Part shown: one piece after another, positions 7,900 through 16,648 of the stretch
How positions within the stretch are numbered: the first letter of the stretch is position 1
How the letters are laid out: each line of letters begins with the position of its first letter
DNA from: Streptomyces bobili
GTDB lineage: Bacteria > Actinomycetota > Actinomycetes > Streptomycetales > Streptomycetaceae
Assembly (NCBI RefSeq): GCF_002154575.1
Contig: NZ_MUBA01000222.1
Span: 1-33,936, forward strand
Direction: 5' to 3'
Length of the DNA: 33,936 nt
Translations under genes and position numbers: made by a program
Notes under the pieces: model-generated
Told to the model about the DNA's origin: nothing
The model's input: the letters and a program-made list of their open reading frames with translations, nothing else
Databases searched by the model: none

Positions 7900-8502
7900 A
7901 TGCCAGGACACTTCGAACCGATCCCCGGCGGCGGCGCGGCCGTCGCCCTCGACGACGTCGAGATCTCCATCATCCGGTCGCTGGCCGTGCAGCTCCTGGA
8001 GCTGATCGGCCCCGGCCCCGCCGAGGACGCCTCCGCGGACCCGCTCGCCGAGCTGTTCGCCGAGGGCCCGAGCGAACCGCCCTCCGACCCGGTCCTCAGG
8101 CGCCTCTTCCCCGACGCCTACACCGACCCCGAGGTCACCCCCGGCCCCCGCGAGGAGGAGGAACGGCGCGCCCACTCCGCCGAGTTCCGCCGCTTCACGG
8201 AGAACGACCTGCGGGCCGGCAAGCGCGAGAACGCCCTCGCGGTCGTGCGCTCGCTGGACGCGCTGGTCGCCGAGGGCGACAGCGTGGCGGTGCTCAAGCT
8301 GTCGCCCGCGGAGTCCCAGCAGTGGCTCCGCACGCTGAACGACCTGCGCCTGGCGATCGGCTCCCGCCTCGACATCACCGACGAGGACGACACCGACCTC
8401 CTCTACCGGCTCCCGGACGAGGACCCGCGCAAGCCGATGGTGATGGCGTACCTGTGGCTGGGCGGCCTCCAGGAGACGCTCGTGACCACCCTGATGGGCT
8501 GA
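7900..8502 (+). CDS. DUF2017 domain protein
   Basis: This encodes 200 residues from the ATG at 7900 (MPGHFEPIPGGGAAV), 11 nt after the clpS stop, and it is almost certainly cotranscribed with clpS. It is a soluble, acidic, helical protein with no signal peptide. The N-terminal part has VEISIIRSLAVQLLELI. The centre is charged (REEEERRAHSAEFRRFTENDLRAGKRENA), and the end is LPDEDPRKPMVMAYLWLGGLQETLV. The family follows clpS in many actinobacteria (Rv1332 in M. tuberculosis), which suggests, but does not show, a link to Clp-mediated proteolysis. No catalytic motif is visible. Confidence 0.88.
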   Translation: MPGHFEPIPGGGAAVALDDVEISIIRSLAVQLLELIGPGPAEDASADPLAELFAEGPSEPPSDPVLRRLFPDAYTDPEVTPGPREEEERRAHSAEFRRFTENDLRAGKRENALAVVRSLDALVAEGDSVAVLKLSPAESQQWLRTLNDLRLAIGSRLDITDEDDTDLLYRLPDEDPRKPMVMAYLWLGGLQETLVTTLMG

Positions 8503-8509
8503 GACGACC

Positions 8510-8614
8510 GCCGTCACGGCAGGGGGAGTCGCCGTCACGGCAGGGGGACCCGTCGTGGCGGCTGGGGATGCCGCCGTCGCGGCTGAGAAACATGCCGTTG
8601 CGGGCCGATATGTG
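8510..8614. repeat. Five degenerate 21-bp tandem repeats
   Basis: Units start at 8510, 8531, 8552, 8573 and 8594. Units 1 and 2 share their first 18 bases (GCCGTCACGGCAGGGGGA). Units 3 to 5 keep the GCCGTnnCGG frame with increasing divergence. The array begins 7 nt after the DUF2017 stop codon. The rest of the gap to the permease start (8615-8928) holds no gene I can support. It contains a small perfect hairpin (8823-8829 with 8833-8839) and a short inverted repeat, CGTGA-N7-TCACG, at 8760-8776. Confidence 0.7.
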
Positions 8615-8928
8615 ACGGTTCTGTGTTCGCTCAGAGGACGCTCAAATCCGGATAACGATCACGTCACCGGTGCGGCCGACTGTGTCCCTTTTGTGACTAG
8701 TTTGGCCGCGTCTCCTTGTGTAATGCGCCACACGCGCGCCGGGCGATCACTATTGCGGCCGTGATAAATCTTCACGACCGCCCGGCGAACACCACCCGTA
8801 TGTCCGCCGGGTGCGCCACCGAGCCGGCGGATCGCCGGCCAGGCACAACGCTCCATCATCCGGGGGGATCGAGACCCGATCCGCGGCCGACGAAGGCCCG
8901 GTTCGGCATGGAGAAAGGCGCACCACAC

Positions 8929-10359
8929 ATGACCTCCGCTCAGGTCGGCACGGAAAAGGGCCCAGAGGAGTCGGAAGAGGGCTACGAGCGCGGACTCGGC
9001 AGCCGACAGGTCCAGATGATCGCGATCGGCGGCGCCATCGGCGTCGGCCTGTTCCTGGGAGCCGGGGCGAACATCGCCAAGGCCGGTCCCAGCCTCATCC
9101 TCATGTACGCCCTCGCGGGCGTGATCATCTTCTTCATCATGCGGGCACTCGGCGAGCTGCTCCTCTACCGCCCGGTCTCCGGGTCCTTCGCGGAGTACTC
9201 CCGCGAGTTCCTCGGCCCGTTCTTCGGCTACTTCACCGGCTGGACGTACTGGCTGATGTGGGTCGTGACCGGCATGGCCGAACTGACGGCCGCCGCGATC
9301 TACGTCAACTACTGGTTCCCGTCCGTCCCCCAGTGGGTGACGGCGCTGGTCTTCCTGGTGATCCTCTTCGGGGTCAACCTGATCTCCGTGAAGCTCTTCG
9401 GTGAGCTGGAGTTCTGGTTCTCCATGGTCAAGGTCACCGCGCTCATCGGCATGATCGTCATCGGCCTCGGTGTCCTCACCTTCGGCTTCAGCTCGGCCGG
9501 CGACACCGCCGCCGTCTCCAACCTGTGGGCCTTCGACGGCTTCTTCCCCAAGGGCGTCGGCTCCTCCCTCATGACCCTCCAGGGCGTCATGTTCGCCTAC
9601 CTCGCCGTCGAGCTGGTCGGCGTCACCGCCGGCGAGTCGGAGGACCCCGAGAAGACCCTCCCGAAGGCCATCAACACCCTCCCGTGGCGCATCGCGCTGT
9701 TCTACGTCGGCGCGCTCACCGTCATCCTCTGCGTCGTCAGGTGGACCGAGTTCGCCCCCGGCGTGAGCCCCTTCGTCGCCGCCTTCGCCAAGATCGGCAT
9801 CCCGGCGGGCGCCGCCATCGTCAACTTCGTCGTGCTGACCGCGGCCCTGTCCTCCTGCAACTCCGGCATGTACTCCACCGGCCGCATGCTGCGCAACCTT
9901 GCCGACAGCGGCGAGGCCCCGGCCGTCTTCCGCAAGCTGTCCTCGACCAAGACGCCCGCCCTCGGCATCGCCGTCTCCGTCGCCTTCATGGGCATCGGCG
10001 TGATCCTCAACTACGTCGTCCCCGAGAAGGCCTTCGGCTACGTCACCTCCGTCGCCACCGCGGCCGGCATCTGGACGTGGCTCATGATCCTCGTCAGCCA
10101 CGTCCTCTACCGCCGCGCCGTCGACGCGGGCCGCCTGCCCGCCTCGTCCTTCCCGGCCCCCGGCGGCGCCAAGTGCAGCTACGTCGCCATCGTCTTCCTC
10201 CTCTTCGTCACCGGCCTCATCGCCTACGACCCCGACTCCCGCGTCTGCCTGTACGTGATGGCCGGCTGGGCCGCCGCCCTCGGCATCGGCTGGGCCGTGC
10301 TGAAGACCCGCAACCCTCAGATCGCCGAGCGCAGCCCGGAACTGGACAAGGTCGGCTGA
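8929..10359 (+). CDS. Amino-acid permease, APC superfamily (AnsP/GabP-like)
   Basis: The protein has 476 residues from ATG 8929, with GAGAAAGG about 10 nt upstream; ATG 8908 is an in-frame alternative adding 7 residues. After a charged N-terminus comes RGLGSRQVQMIAIGGAIGVG, the classic first-helix signature of the amino-acid transporter (AAT) family. There are about 12 hydrophobic segments. RALGELLLYRPVSGSFAEY and EDPEKTLPKAINTLPWRI are further conserved family segments. It is expected to import an amino acid with protons. The best family-level match is asparagine/GABA-type permeases, but the substrate cannot be fixed from sequence. In M. tuberculosis the corresponding place between DUF2017 and mec holds a different gene, so this permease is an insertion into the conserved block. 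A strong terminator follows. Confidence 0.92.
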   Translation: MTSAQVGTEKGPEESEEGYERGLGSRQVQMIAIGGAIGVGLFLGAGANIAKAGPSLILMYALAGVIIFFIMRALGELLLYRPVSGSFAEYSREFLGPFFGYFTGWTYWLMWVVTGMAELTAAAIYVNYWFPSVPQWVTALVFLVILFGVNLISVKLFGELEFWFSMVKVTALIGMIVIGLGVLTFGFSSAGDTAAVSNLWAFDGFFPKGVGSSLMTLQGVMFAYLAVELVGVTAGESEDPEKTLPKAINTLPWRIALFYVGALTVILCVVRWTEFAPGVSPFVAAFAKIGIPAGAAIVNFVVLTAALSSCNSGMYSTGRMLRNLADSGEAPAVFRKLSSTKTPALGIAVSVAFMGIGVILNYVVPEKAFGYVTSVATAAGIWTWLMILVSHVLYRRAVDAGRLPASSFPAPGGAKCSYVAIVFLLFVTGLIAYDPDSRVCLYVMAGWAAALGIGWAVLKTRNPQIAERSPELDKVG

Positions 10360-10431
10360 CCCCCGAGGACGTCCGGCCGCAGGGAGCACTCGTGGCGCCC
10401 CCTGCGCCCGCCGCTCAGGACGTCCGGCATA

Positions 10432-10470
10432 CGGGCCGCCCCGTACCGTCCCTCGGTACGGGGCGGCCCG
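10432..10470. terminator. Strong terminator after the permease
   Basis: A perfect 17-bp stem (CGGGCCGCCCCGTACCG at 10432-10448 with 10454-10470) has a 5-nt loop, TCCCT. It isolates the permease from the M67 gene that starts at 10542. Confidence 0.88.
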
Positions 10471-10528
10471 CCCGTCTCCCGCCGCACCCTGCCGACGCGC
10501 TGCGCGCGGCCCCTTCGGCCCGCCTGTT

Positions 10529-10534
10529 TATCCT
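10529..10534 (+). promoter_or_regulatory. -10 element of the M67 gene; likely leaderless transcript
   Basis: TATCCT (pattern TAnnnT) ends 7 nt before the ATG at 10542, and the intervening GGCGACC is no Shine-Dalgarno site. This places the transcription start at or next to the start codon. No clear -35 box is seen. Confidence 0.5.
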
Positions 10535-10541
10535 GGCGACC

Positions 10542-10964
10542 ATGCTCACCATCACCCAGGCCCTGTTCGACCAGATCGTCGCCCACGCGCGCGAGGACCA
10601 CCCCGACGAGGCGTGCGGCGTGGTCGCGGGCCCCGCGGGCTCGGACCGCCCGGAGCGGTTCATCCCCATGCTCAACGCCGCCCGCTCGCCCACGTTCTAC
10701 GAGTTCGACTCGCAGGACCTGCTCAAGCTCTACCGCGAGATGGACGACCGCGATGAGGAGCCGGTGATCATCTACCACTCCCACACCGCGACCGAGGCCT
10801 ACCCCTCCCGCACCGACCTCTCCTACGCCAACGAGCCCGGCGCCCACTACGTCCTCGTCTCCACCGCCGACAGCGACGACGCGGGCCCCTTCCAGTTCCG
10901 CTCCTACCGGATCGTGGAGGGCCAGGTCACGGAGGAGGAGATCAAGGTCGTCGAGGCGTACTGA
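10542..10964 (+). CDS. mec: M67 (JAMM/MPN+) metallohydrolase, CysO-cysteine hydrolase-like
   Basis: This encodes 140 residues. The zinc JAMM motif is complete: E23 in DEACGVV, then H79-S-H81 followed by ten residues to D92 (HSHTATEAYPSRTD). In M. tuberculosis the homologue Mec (Rv1334) releases cysteine from the CysO-cysteine adduct. Related enzymes such as QbsD trim extra C-terminal residues from sulfur-carrier proteins to expose Gly-Gly. Both roles fit here because the CysO encoded at 12377 ends GG-Met-Ala. It should act in the cytoplasm. Unlike in Mycobacterium, it is separated from cysO-cysM by a LacI gene. It appears to have its own leaderless promoter (TATCCT at 10529). Confidence 0.9.
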   Translation: MLTITQALFDQIVAHAREDHPDEACGVVAGPAGSDRPERFIPMLNAARSPTFYEFDSQDLLKLYREMDDRDEEPVIIYHSHTATEAYPSRTDLSYANEPGAHYVLVSTADSDDAGPFQFRSYRIVEGQVTEEEIKVVEAY

Positions 10965-11055
10965 GCCGGGCCGGACGGCCGCTCCGCCCACCCGCCCAAC
11001 CTCCCGCGGCAGCTACCGTTTCCGCCAGGTACCCGCACAACCGGCCCCGACGGAG

Positions 11056-12087
11056 ATGGTCTTGACGCAACGGACGAACGCACGCCGCCCCACCCTGGAG
11101 GACGTGGCCCGACGGTCGGGGGTCTCCAAGTCCACCGTGTCACGGGTGATCAACGGCGAGGCGCGGGTACGGGCGGAGGTCGCCGACCGGGTCCGGGCGG
11201 TGGTCGCCGAACTGGGTTACGTCCCCAACCAGGCCGCCCGCCAACTGGTCACCCACCGCACCGGCGCGATCGCGGTCGTCGCCTCCCAGCCCGAGAACCG
11301 GCTCTTCCTCGACCCGTACTTCGACTTCCTGCTGCGCGGCATCCGCCGCGAACTCGCCCGGCACGGCGCACAGGCCGTCATGCTGTTCCTCGACGAGCCG
11401 GACGACCACCCGCGCGTGGCCGACTACCTCGGCGGCGGCCACGTCGACGGCGCGCTGCTGTTCCCCCTGCGCCCCGACGACCGCCTGCCCGAGATGATCG
11501 ACCGCATCGGCCTGCCCGCCGTCTTCGGCGGCCGGCCCCTCCCGCGCGACGGCGGCACCATGCACCGCCACCCCTACGTCGACGGAGACAACCGCGGCGG
11601 CGCCCGCCAGGCCGTCCGGCACCTCGTCTCCCTCGGACGCCGCCGGATCGCCGCGGTCGCCGGGCCCTACGACCAGGAGAACTCCGCCGCCGACCGCCTC
11701 GCCGGCTACCGGGACGTCCTCCCGGCCGCCCCGGCCGGCCTCGTCGAGAAGGCCGACTACACCCGGCAGGGCGGCGCCGACGCCATGGCCGTGCTCCTGG
11801 ACCGCCACCCCGACCTGGACGCCGTGTTCGTCGCCTCGGACTTCATGGCGTCCGGCGTCCTGCAGACACTGCGCGAGCGGGGCCGCCGGGTCCCCGACGA
11901 CGTCGCCGTCGTCGGCTTCGACGACCTCACCTCCATCGCCGAGTCCACCGACCCGCCCCTGACCACCGTCCACCAGGACGTCGAGGAGATGGGCCGGCAC
12001 ATGGCCCGGCTGCTCATGGACGACGCCACGTCCACCGCGTCCTCGGTGGTCGTCCCCACCCGCCTGGTGCTCCGGCAGTCCGCCTGA
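11056..12087 (+). CDS. LacI family transcriptional regulator
   Basis: This encodes 343 residues. The N-terminal LacI helix-turn-helix is textbook: RRPTLEDVARRSGVSKSTVSRVINGE, then the hinge GYVPNQAARQLVTHRTGAIAVV. The periplasmic-binding-protein-like effector domain follows to the end, with the FVASDFMASGVLQTLRERGRRVPDDVAVVGFDDL segment and TTVHQDVEEMGRHMARLL near the C-terminus. It should bind DNA as a dimer and respond to a small ligand, usually a sugar. ATG 11056 sits only a few bases after GGAG, so the in-frame TTG at 11062 with 6-nt spacing may be the true start. It lies between the M67 gene and the cysO leader, with no sugar-uptake genes adjacent, so its targets are not evident. Involvement in the cysteine pathway is conceivable but not shown. 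Confidence 0.93.
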   Translation: MVLTQRTNARRPTLEDVARRSGVSKSTVSRVINGEARVRAEVADRVRAVVAELGYVPNQAARQLVTHRTGAIAVVASQPENRLFLDPYFDFLLRGIRRELARHGAQAVMLFLDEPDDHPRVADYLGGGHVDGALLFPLRPDDRLPEMIDRIGLPAVFGGRPLPRDGGTMHRHPYVDGDNRGGARQAVRHLVSLGRRRIAAVAGPYDQENSAADRLAGYRDVLPAAPAGLVEKADYTRQGGADAMAVLLDRHPDLDAVFVASDFMASGVLQTLRERGRRVPDDVAVVGFDDLTSIAESTDPPLTTVHQDVEEMGRHMARLLMDDATSTASSVVVPTRLVLRQSA

Positions 12088-12176
12088 ACCGGGCGGCGCC
12101 TCCGGGCGGTCTCACTCCCCGGCCCCATTTCGTCCATCATGTGGGATCACACTCCAGGGCCCGGACCGGGAATCGA

Positions 12177-12182
12177 TACGAT
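12177..12182 (+). promoter_or_regulatory. -10 element of the leader-cysO-cysM operon
   Basis: TACGAT (pattern TAnnnT) ends 6 nt before the ATG of the 31-residue leader ORF at 12189. The GAGCCC between them is not a Shine-Dalgarno site, so the leader is probably translated from a leaderless mRNA. No convincing -35 was found. Confidence 0.45.
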
Positions 12183-12188
12183 GAGCCC

Positions 12189-12284
12189 ATGGTTTCCCAC
12201 GACGTGAGCGAGAAGACGCCGGGCGCACTGCTCGTGGCGCGGCTGCACGTCGACCTGTGCAGGCTCGCCAGCGCCATCTGTTGA
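12189..12284 (+). CDS. Cys-containing leader peptide upstream of cysO-cysM
   Basis: This encodes 31 residues: ATG at 12189-12191, TGA at 12282-12284. Its C-terminal half, LLVARLHVDLCRLASAIC, matches from memory the short putative leader peptides found upstream of sulfur and cysteine genes in many actinobacteria (core LHVDLCRxASAxC). The two cysteine codons (TGC at 12258-12260 and TGT as the last sense codon at 12279-12281) are where a ribosome would pause when cysteinyl-tRNA is scarce. The stop lies 92 nt before cysO. Cysteine-codon leaderless leaders that attenuate sulfur operons have been shown in mycobacteria; the same role here is inference from position and sequence. Confidence 0.82.
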   Translation: MVSHDVSEKTPGALLVARLHVDLCRLASAIC

Positions 12285-12376
12285 CGCCGGCCCTGCCCGC
12301 CGTACGGCCGTGCGCCGCGGCGCCCTCTCACGCATGTACCTGCGCTGCCCACACCTTCCGACAGGAGCCCTGAGCC
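12258..12376 (+). promoter_or_regulatory. Putative cysteine-responsive attenuation region before cysO
   Basis: The stretch runs from the first Cys codon of the leader to the cysO start. CAGGCTC (12260-12266), immediately after the UGC codon, can pair with GAGCC-c-TG (12365-12372, one bulge), which overlaps the GGAG Shine-Dalgarno site of cysO at 12364-12367. A ribosome stalled on the Cys codon would cover the upstream arm and free the cysO start. No T-rich intrinsic terminator is visible, so translational control or Rho is more likely. The pairing was found by eye only. Confidence 0.35.
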
Positions 12377-13614
<1,238 letters not shown>

Positions 13615-13633
13615 GCGGCCCCCTCGCGCACCT

Positions 13634-14101
13634 CTACGTCGCCAGGTGACGGACCTGGTCCCACAGGACCGGGTCCACCACACCCACCCGCCGCCGGAAG
13701 TCGCCCAGCGCGACCTGGCGCAGCTCGTCCGTCTCCAGGTAGCTCGCCCGCCCCCGCGTGTCCCCGACCGCGCCCGGCGGCAGCGGAATCACCCCGGCCC
13801 GCTCGTCGTGGTACTTGCTGGTGATCTTCGCGACGGTCACCCGGTTCCCCCGCACCACCAGCACCAGACACGGCCGGTCCTTCGCACCCGGACCGTCCTC
13901 GAACGGCACGTTCGCCCACCAGATCTCCGCCGGCCGAGGCCGCCTCGCACCCCGCCCGCGCCCCGGTCCACGCGCCGGCCGGCCCGGCGGCCGGGACCTG
14001 CGCCCGGCCGGACGCCGGCCGCGCCCCCATCCGTCGACGAGCGTGGCGACGAGCGCGAGCAGCACCACCGCCGCGAGAGCCAACCACCAGGACGTGTCCA
14101 T
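13634..14101 (-). CDS. Membrane-anchored PemK/MazF-like protein
   Basis: This encodes 155 residues from ATG 14099-14101 (MDTSWWLALAAVV); a GTG two codons upstream is possible. Residues 1-20 form one hydrophobic helix (WWLALAAVVLLALVATLV). A strongly basic Arg/Gly/Pro-rich linker follows (about residues 25-58). Then comes a PemK/MazF-type barrel: AEIWWANVPFEDGPGAKDRPCLVLVV, RVTVAKITSKYHDERAGVIPLP, ASYLETDELRQVALGDFRRRVGVVD. Soluble MazF toxins cut mRNA. Here the domain would be tethered at the inner face of the membrane, with the basic linker perhaps contacting lipid or RNA. No antitoxin gene adjoins it, so classical toxin-antitoxin function is doubtful. Neighbours are cysM (convergent) and the MBL hydrolase (divergent). 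Confidence 0.8.
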   Translation of the reverse strand: MDTSWWLALAAVVLLALVATLVDGWGRGRRPAGRRSRPPGRPARGPGRGRGARRPRPAEIWWANVPFEDGPGAKDRPCLVLVVRGNRVTVAKITSKYHDERAGVIPLPPGAVGDTRGRASYLETDELRQVALGDFRRRVGVVDPVLWDQVRHLAT

Positions 14102-14350
14102 ACGCACGACCGTACCGGGGCGCGTTCACCATCGCGCGCCCTCCCGCACGCCCCCGCACCCCCGGTCCAGCCGAACCGGTGACACCACAGGTGAGTTCCC
14201 CCACAACAGCCCCTGGTGGAGGAGCGACCAGAGGTTTTGCGCCTTACGCTCGACGAACCGCACGACCTCTGTCGCCCCCTTTTCACGACCGTCCGTTTTC
14301 CGATCTTCCCCGGTACTTCTCGGTTTCCCGCCAGCGGAGGTTTCTGCTCT

Positions 14351-15103
14351 ATGAAGCTCACCGTCGTCGGCTGCTCAGGGTCGTTCCCGTCCGCGGAATC
14401 GGCCTGCTCGAGCTACCTCGTCGAGGCCGACGGCTTCCGGCTGCTTCTCGACATGGGCAACGGCGCCCTGGGCGAGCTGCAGCGCCATTGCGGTCTCTAC
14501 GACCTCGACGCGATCTTCCTCAGCCATCTGCACGCCGACCACTGCATCGACATGTGCGCGTACTTCGTGGCCCGCTACTACCGCCACGACGGCGGACGCT
14601 GCGCCCCCATCCCGGTCTACGGCCCCGAGGGCACCGAACACCGCCTCACCACGGCCTACGCCGACACCCCCTCGGCCTCCTCGATGAGCGAGGTCTTCGA
14701 CTTCCACACCGTCAAGCCCTCCACCTTCGACATCGGCCCGTTCACGGTCCACACGGAACGCGTGGCCCACCCGGTGGAGGCGTACGGCATCCGCGTCGAG
14801 CACGGCGGGCGCTCGCTCACCTACTCCGGCGACACCGGAGTCAGCCCGGCCCTCGACGAACTCGCCCGCGACAGCGACCTGTTCCTGTGCGAGGCCGCGT
14901 TCACGTACGGCAAGGAAAGCATCCCCGACCTGCACCTCAACGGCCGCGAGGCGGGTGAGACGGCCGCCCGCGCGGGCGCCCGCCGCCTCGTCCTCACCCA
15001 CATCCCCCCGTGGACCGACCCGCAGGTCAACCTCGCGGACGCCCGCGCGGCGTTCGCCGGCCCGGTCGAAGCGGCGGCGCCGAGAGTGACGTACGAGATC
15101 TGA
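14351..15103 (+). CDS. MBL-fold metallohydrolase, Rv1339-like
   Basis: This encodes 250 residues from ATG 14351, with GGAGG 10 nt upstream; an in-frame ATG at 14216 lies in sequence with no family resemblance. The metallo-beta-lactamase metal motif is SHLHADH (H59, H61, D63, H64), with H140 (VAHP), D161 (YSGDTG) and H217 (LTHIPPW) completing a two-metal site. The family includes RNase Z-like and cyclic-nucleotide phosphodiesterase enzymes. The M. tuberculosis counterpart in the same gene order, Rv1339, has been reported as an atypical cAMP phosphodiesterase. That assignment is plausible here by synteny but unproven. It is followed by a bidirectional terminator. The 249-nt gap before it (14102-14350) contains only a probable promoter region. 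Confidence 0.9.
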   Translation: MKLTVVGCSGSFPSAESACSSYLVEADGFRLLLDMGNGALGELQRHCGLYDLDAIFLSHLHADHCIDMCAYFVARYYRHDGGRCAPIPVYGPEGTEHRLTTAYADTPSASSMSEVFDFHTVKPSTFDIGPFTVHTERVAHPVEAYGIRVEHGGRSLTYSGDTGVSPALDELARDSDLFLCEAAFTYGKESIPDLHLNGREAGETAARAGARRLVLTHIPPWTDPQVNLADARAAFAGPVEAAAPRVTYEI

Positions 15104-15118
15104 AGTCCCCGCACACGA

Positions 15119-15158
15119 CGAAGGCCCCCGGAGCGGTTCAGGGCTCCGGGGGCCTTCG
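15119..15158. terminator. Bidirectional terminator between the MBL gene and nagE2
   Basis: A perfect 16-bp stem (CGAAGGCCCCCGGAGC at 15119-15134 with 15143-15158) has an 8-nt loop. It lies between two convergent stop codons (15103 and 15193). Confidence 0.88.
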
Positions 15159-15192
15159 CATGCGCCTGCTGTGTACGTCCGTCAGCCGAGGC

Positions 15193-16446
<1,254 letters not shown>

Positions 16447-16464
16447 ACACTTCCTCCATCGGGT

Positions 16465-16480
16465 GGTGGTCTACACCACT
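16465..16480. promoter_or_regulatory. dre operator 1 (DasR-responsive) upstream of nagE2
   Basis: GGTGGTCTACACCACT, read on the other strand as AGTGGTGTAGACCACC, matches the near-palindromic DasR-responsive element known from Streptomyces nag genes. It ends 19 nt before the nagE2 ATG. DasR is a GntR repressor released by phosphorylated amino sugars. Confidence 0.85.
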
Positions 16481-16481
16481 C

Positions 16482-16497
16482 AGTGGTGTAGACCTGT
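16482..16497. promoter_or_regulatory. dre operator 2 upstream of nagE2
   Basis: AGTGGTGTAGACCTGT is a second dre-like site with a weaker right half, separated by one base from operator 1 and inverted relative to it. The region beyond it (16498-16590) must contain the nagE2 promoter. Confidence 0.7.
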
Positions 16498-16595
16498 TTC
16501 TAGCACGATGAAGGCGATATAAGGAACCCGTCAAAACTGCAACCGGAACACTACGCAGCGCACCCGCCCGAGCGATCCCCGCCGAGCATGACGAA

Positions 16596-16624
16596 GGGCC
16601 CCCGGACCACTGGTCCGAAGGCCC
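16596..16624 (-). terminator. Terminator hairpin after nagE1
   Basis: GGGCC-CC-CGGACC pairs with GGTCCG-AA-GGCCC (16596-16608 with 16612-16624) around the 3-nt loop ACT, with a 2x2 internal loop. It lies 25 nt beyond the nagE1 stop and insulates it from the nagE2 promoter. Confidence 0.65.
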
Positions 16625-16648
16625 AAACCCCTTGCCCGGTAAGGCCTT

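Noticed and set aside
8555..8764. 69-residue open frame in the gap before the permease
   Set aside because: It has no ribosome site or family resemblance and its start lies within the 21-bp repeat array.
13634..14101. Type II toxin-antitoxin locus
   Set aside because: No small antitoxin-like ORF adjoins the MazF-like gene, and the membrane helix argues against a standard toxin; kept as a single gene.
16498..16560. TTGACG-based sigma-70 promoter for nagE2
   Set aside because: A TTGACG occurs on the minus strand, but no good -10 was found at 16-19 bp, so I did not annotate a promoter.
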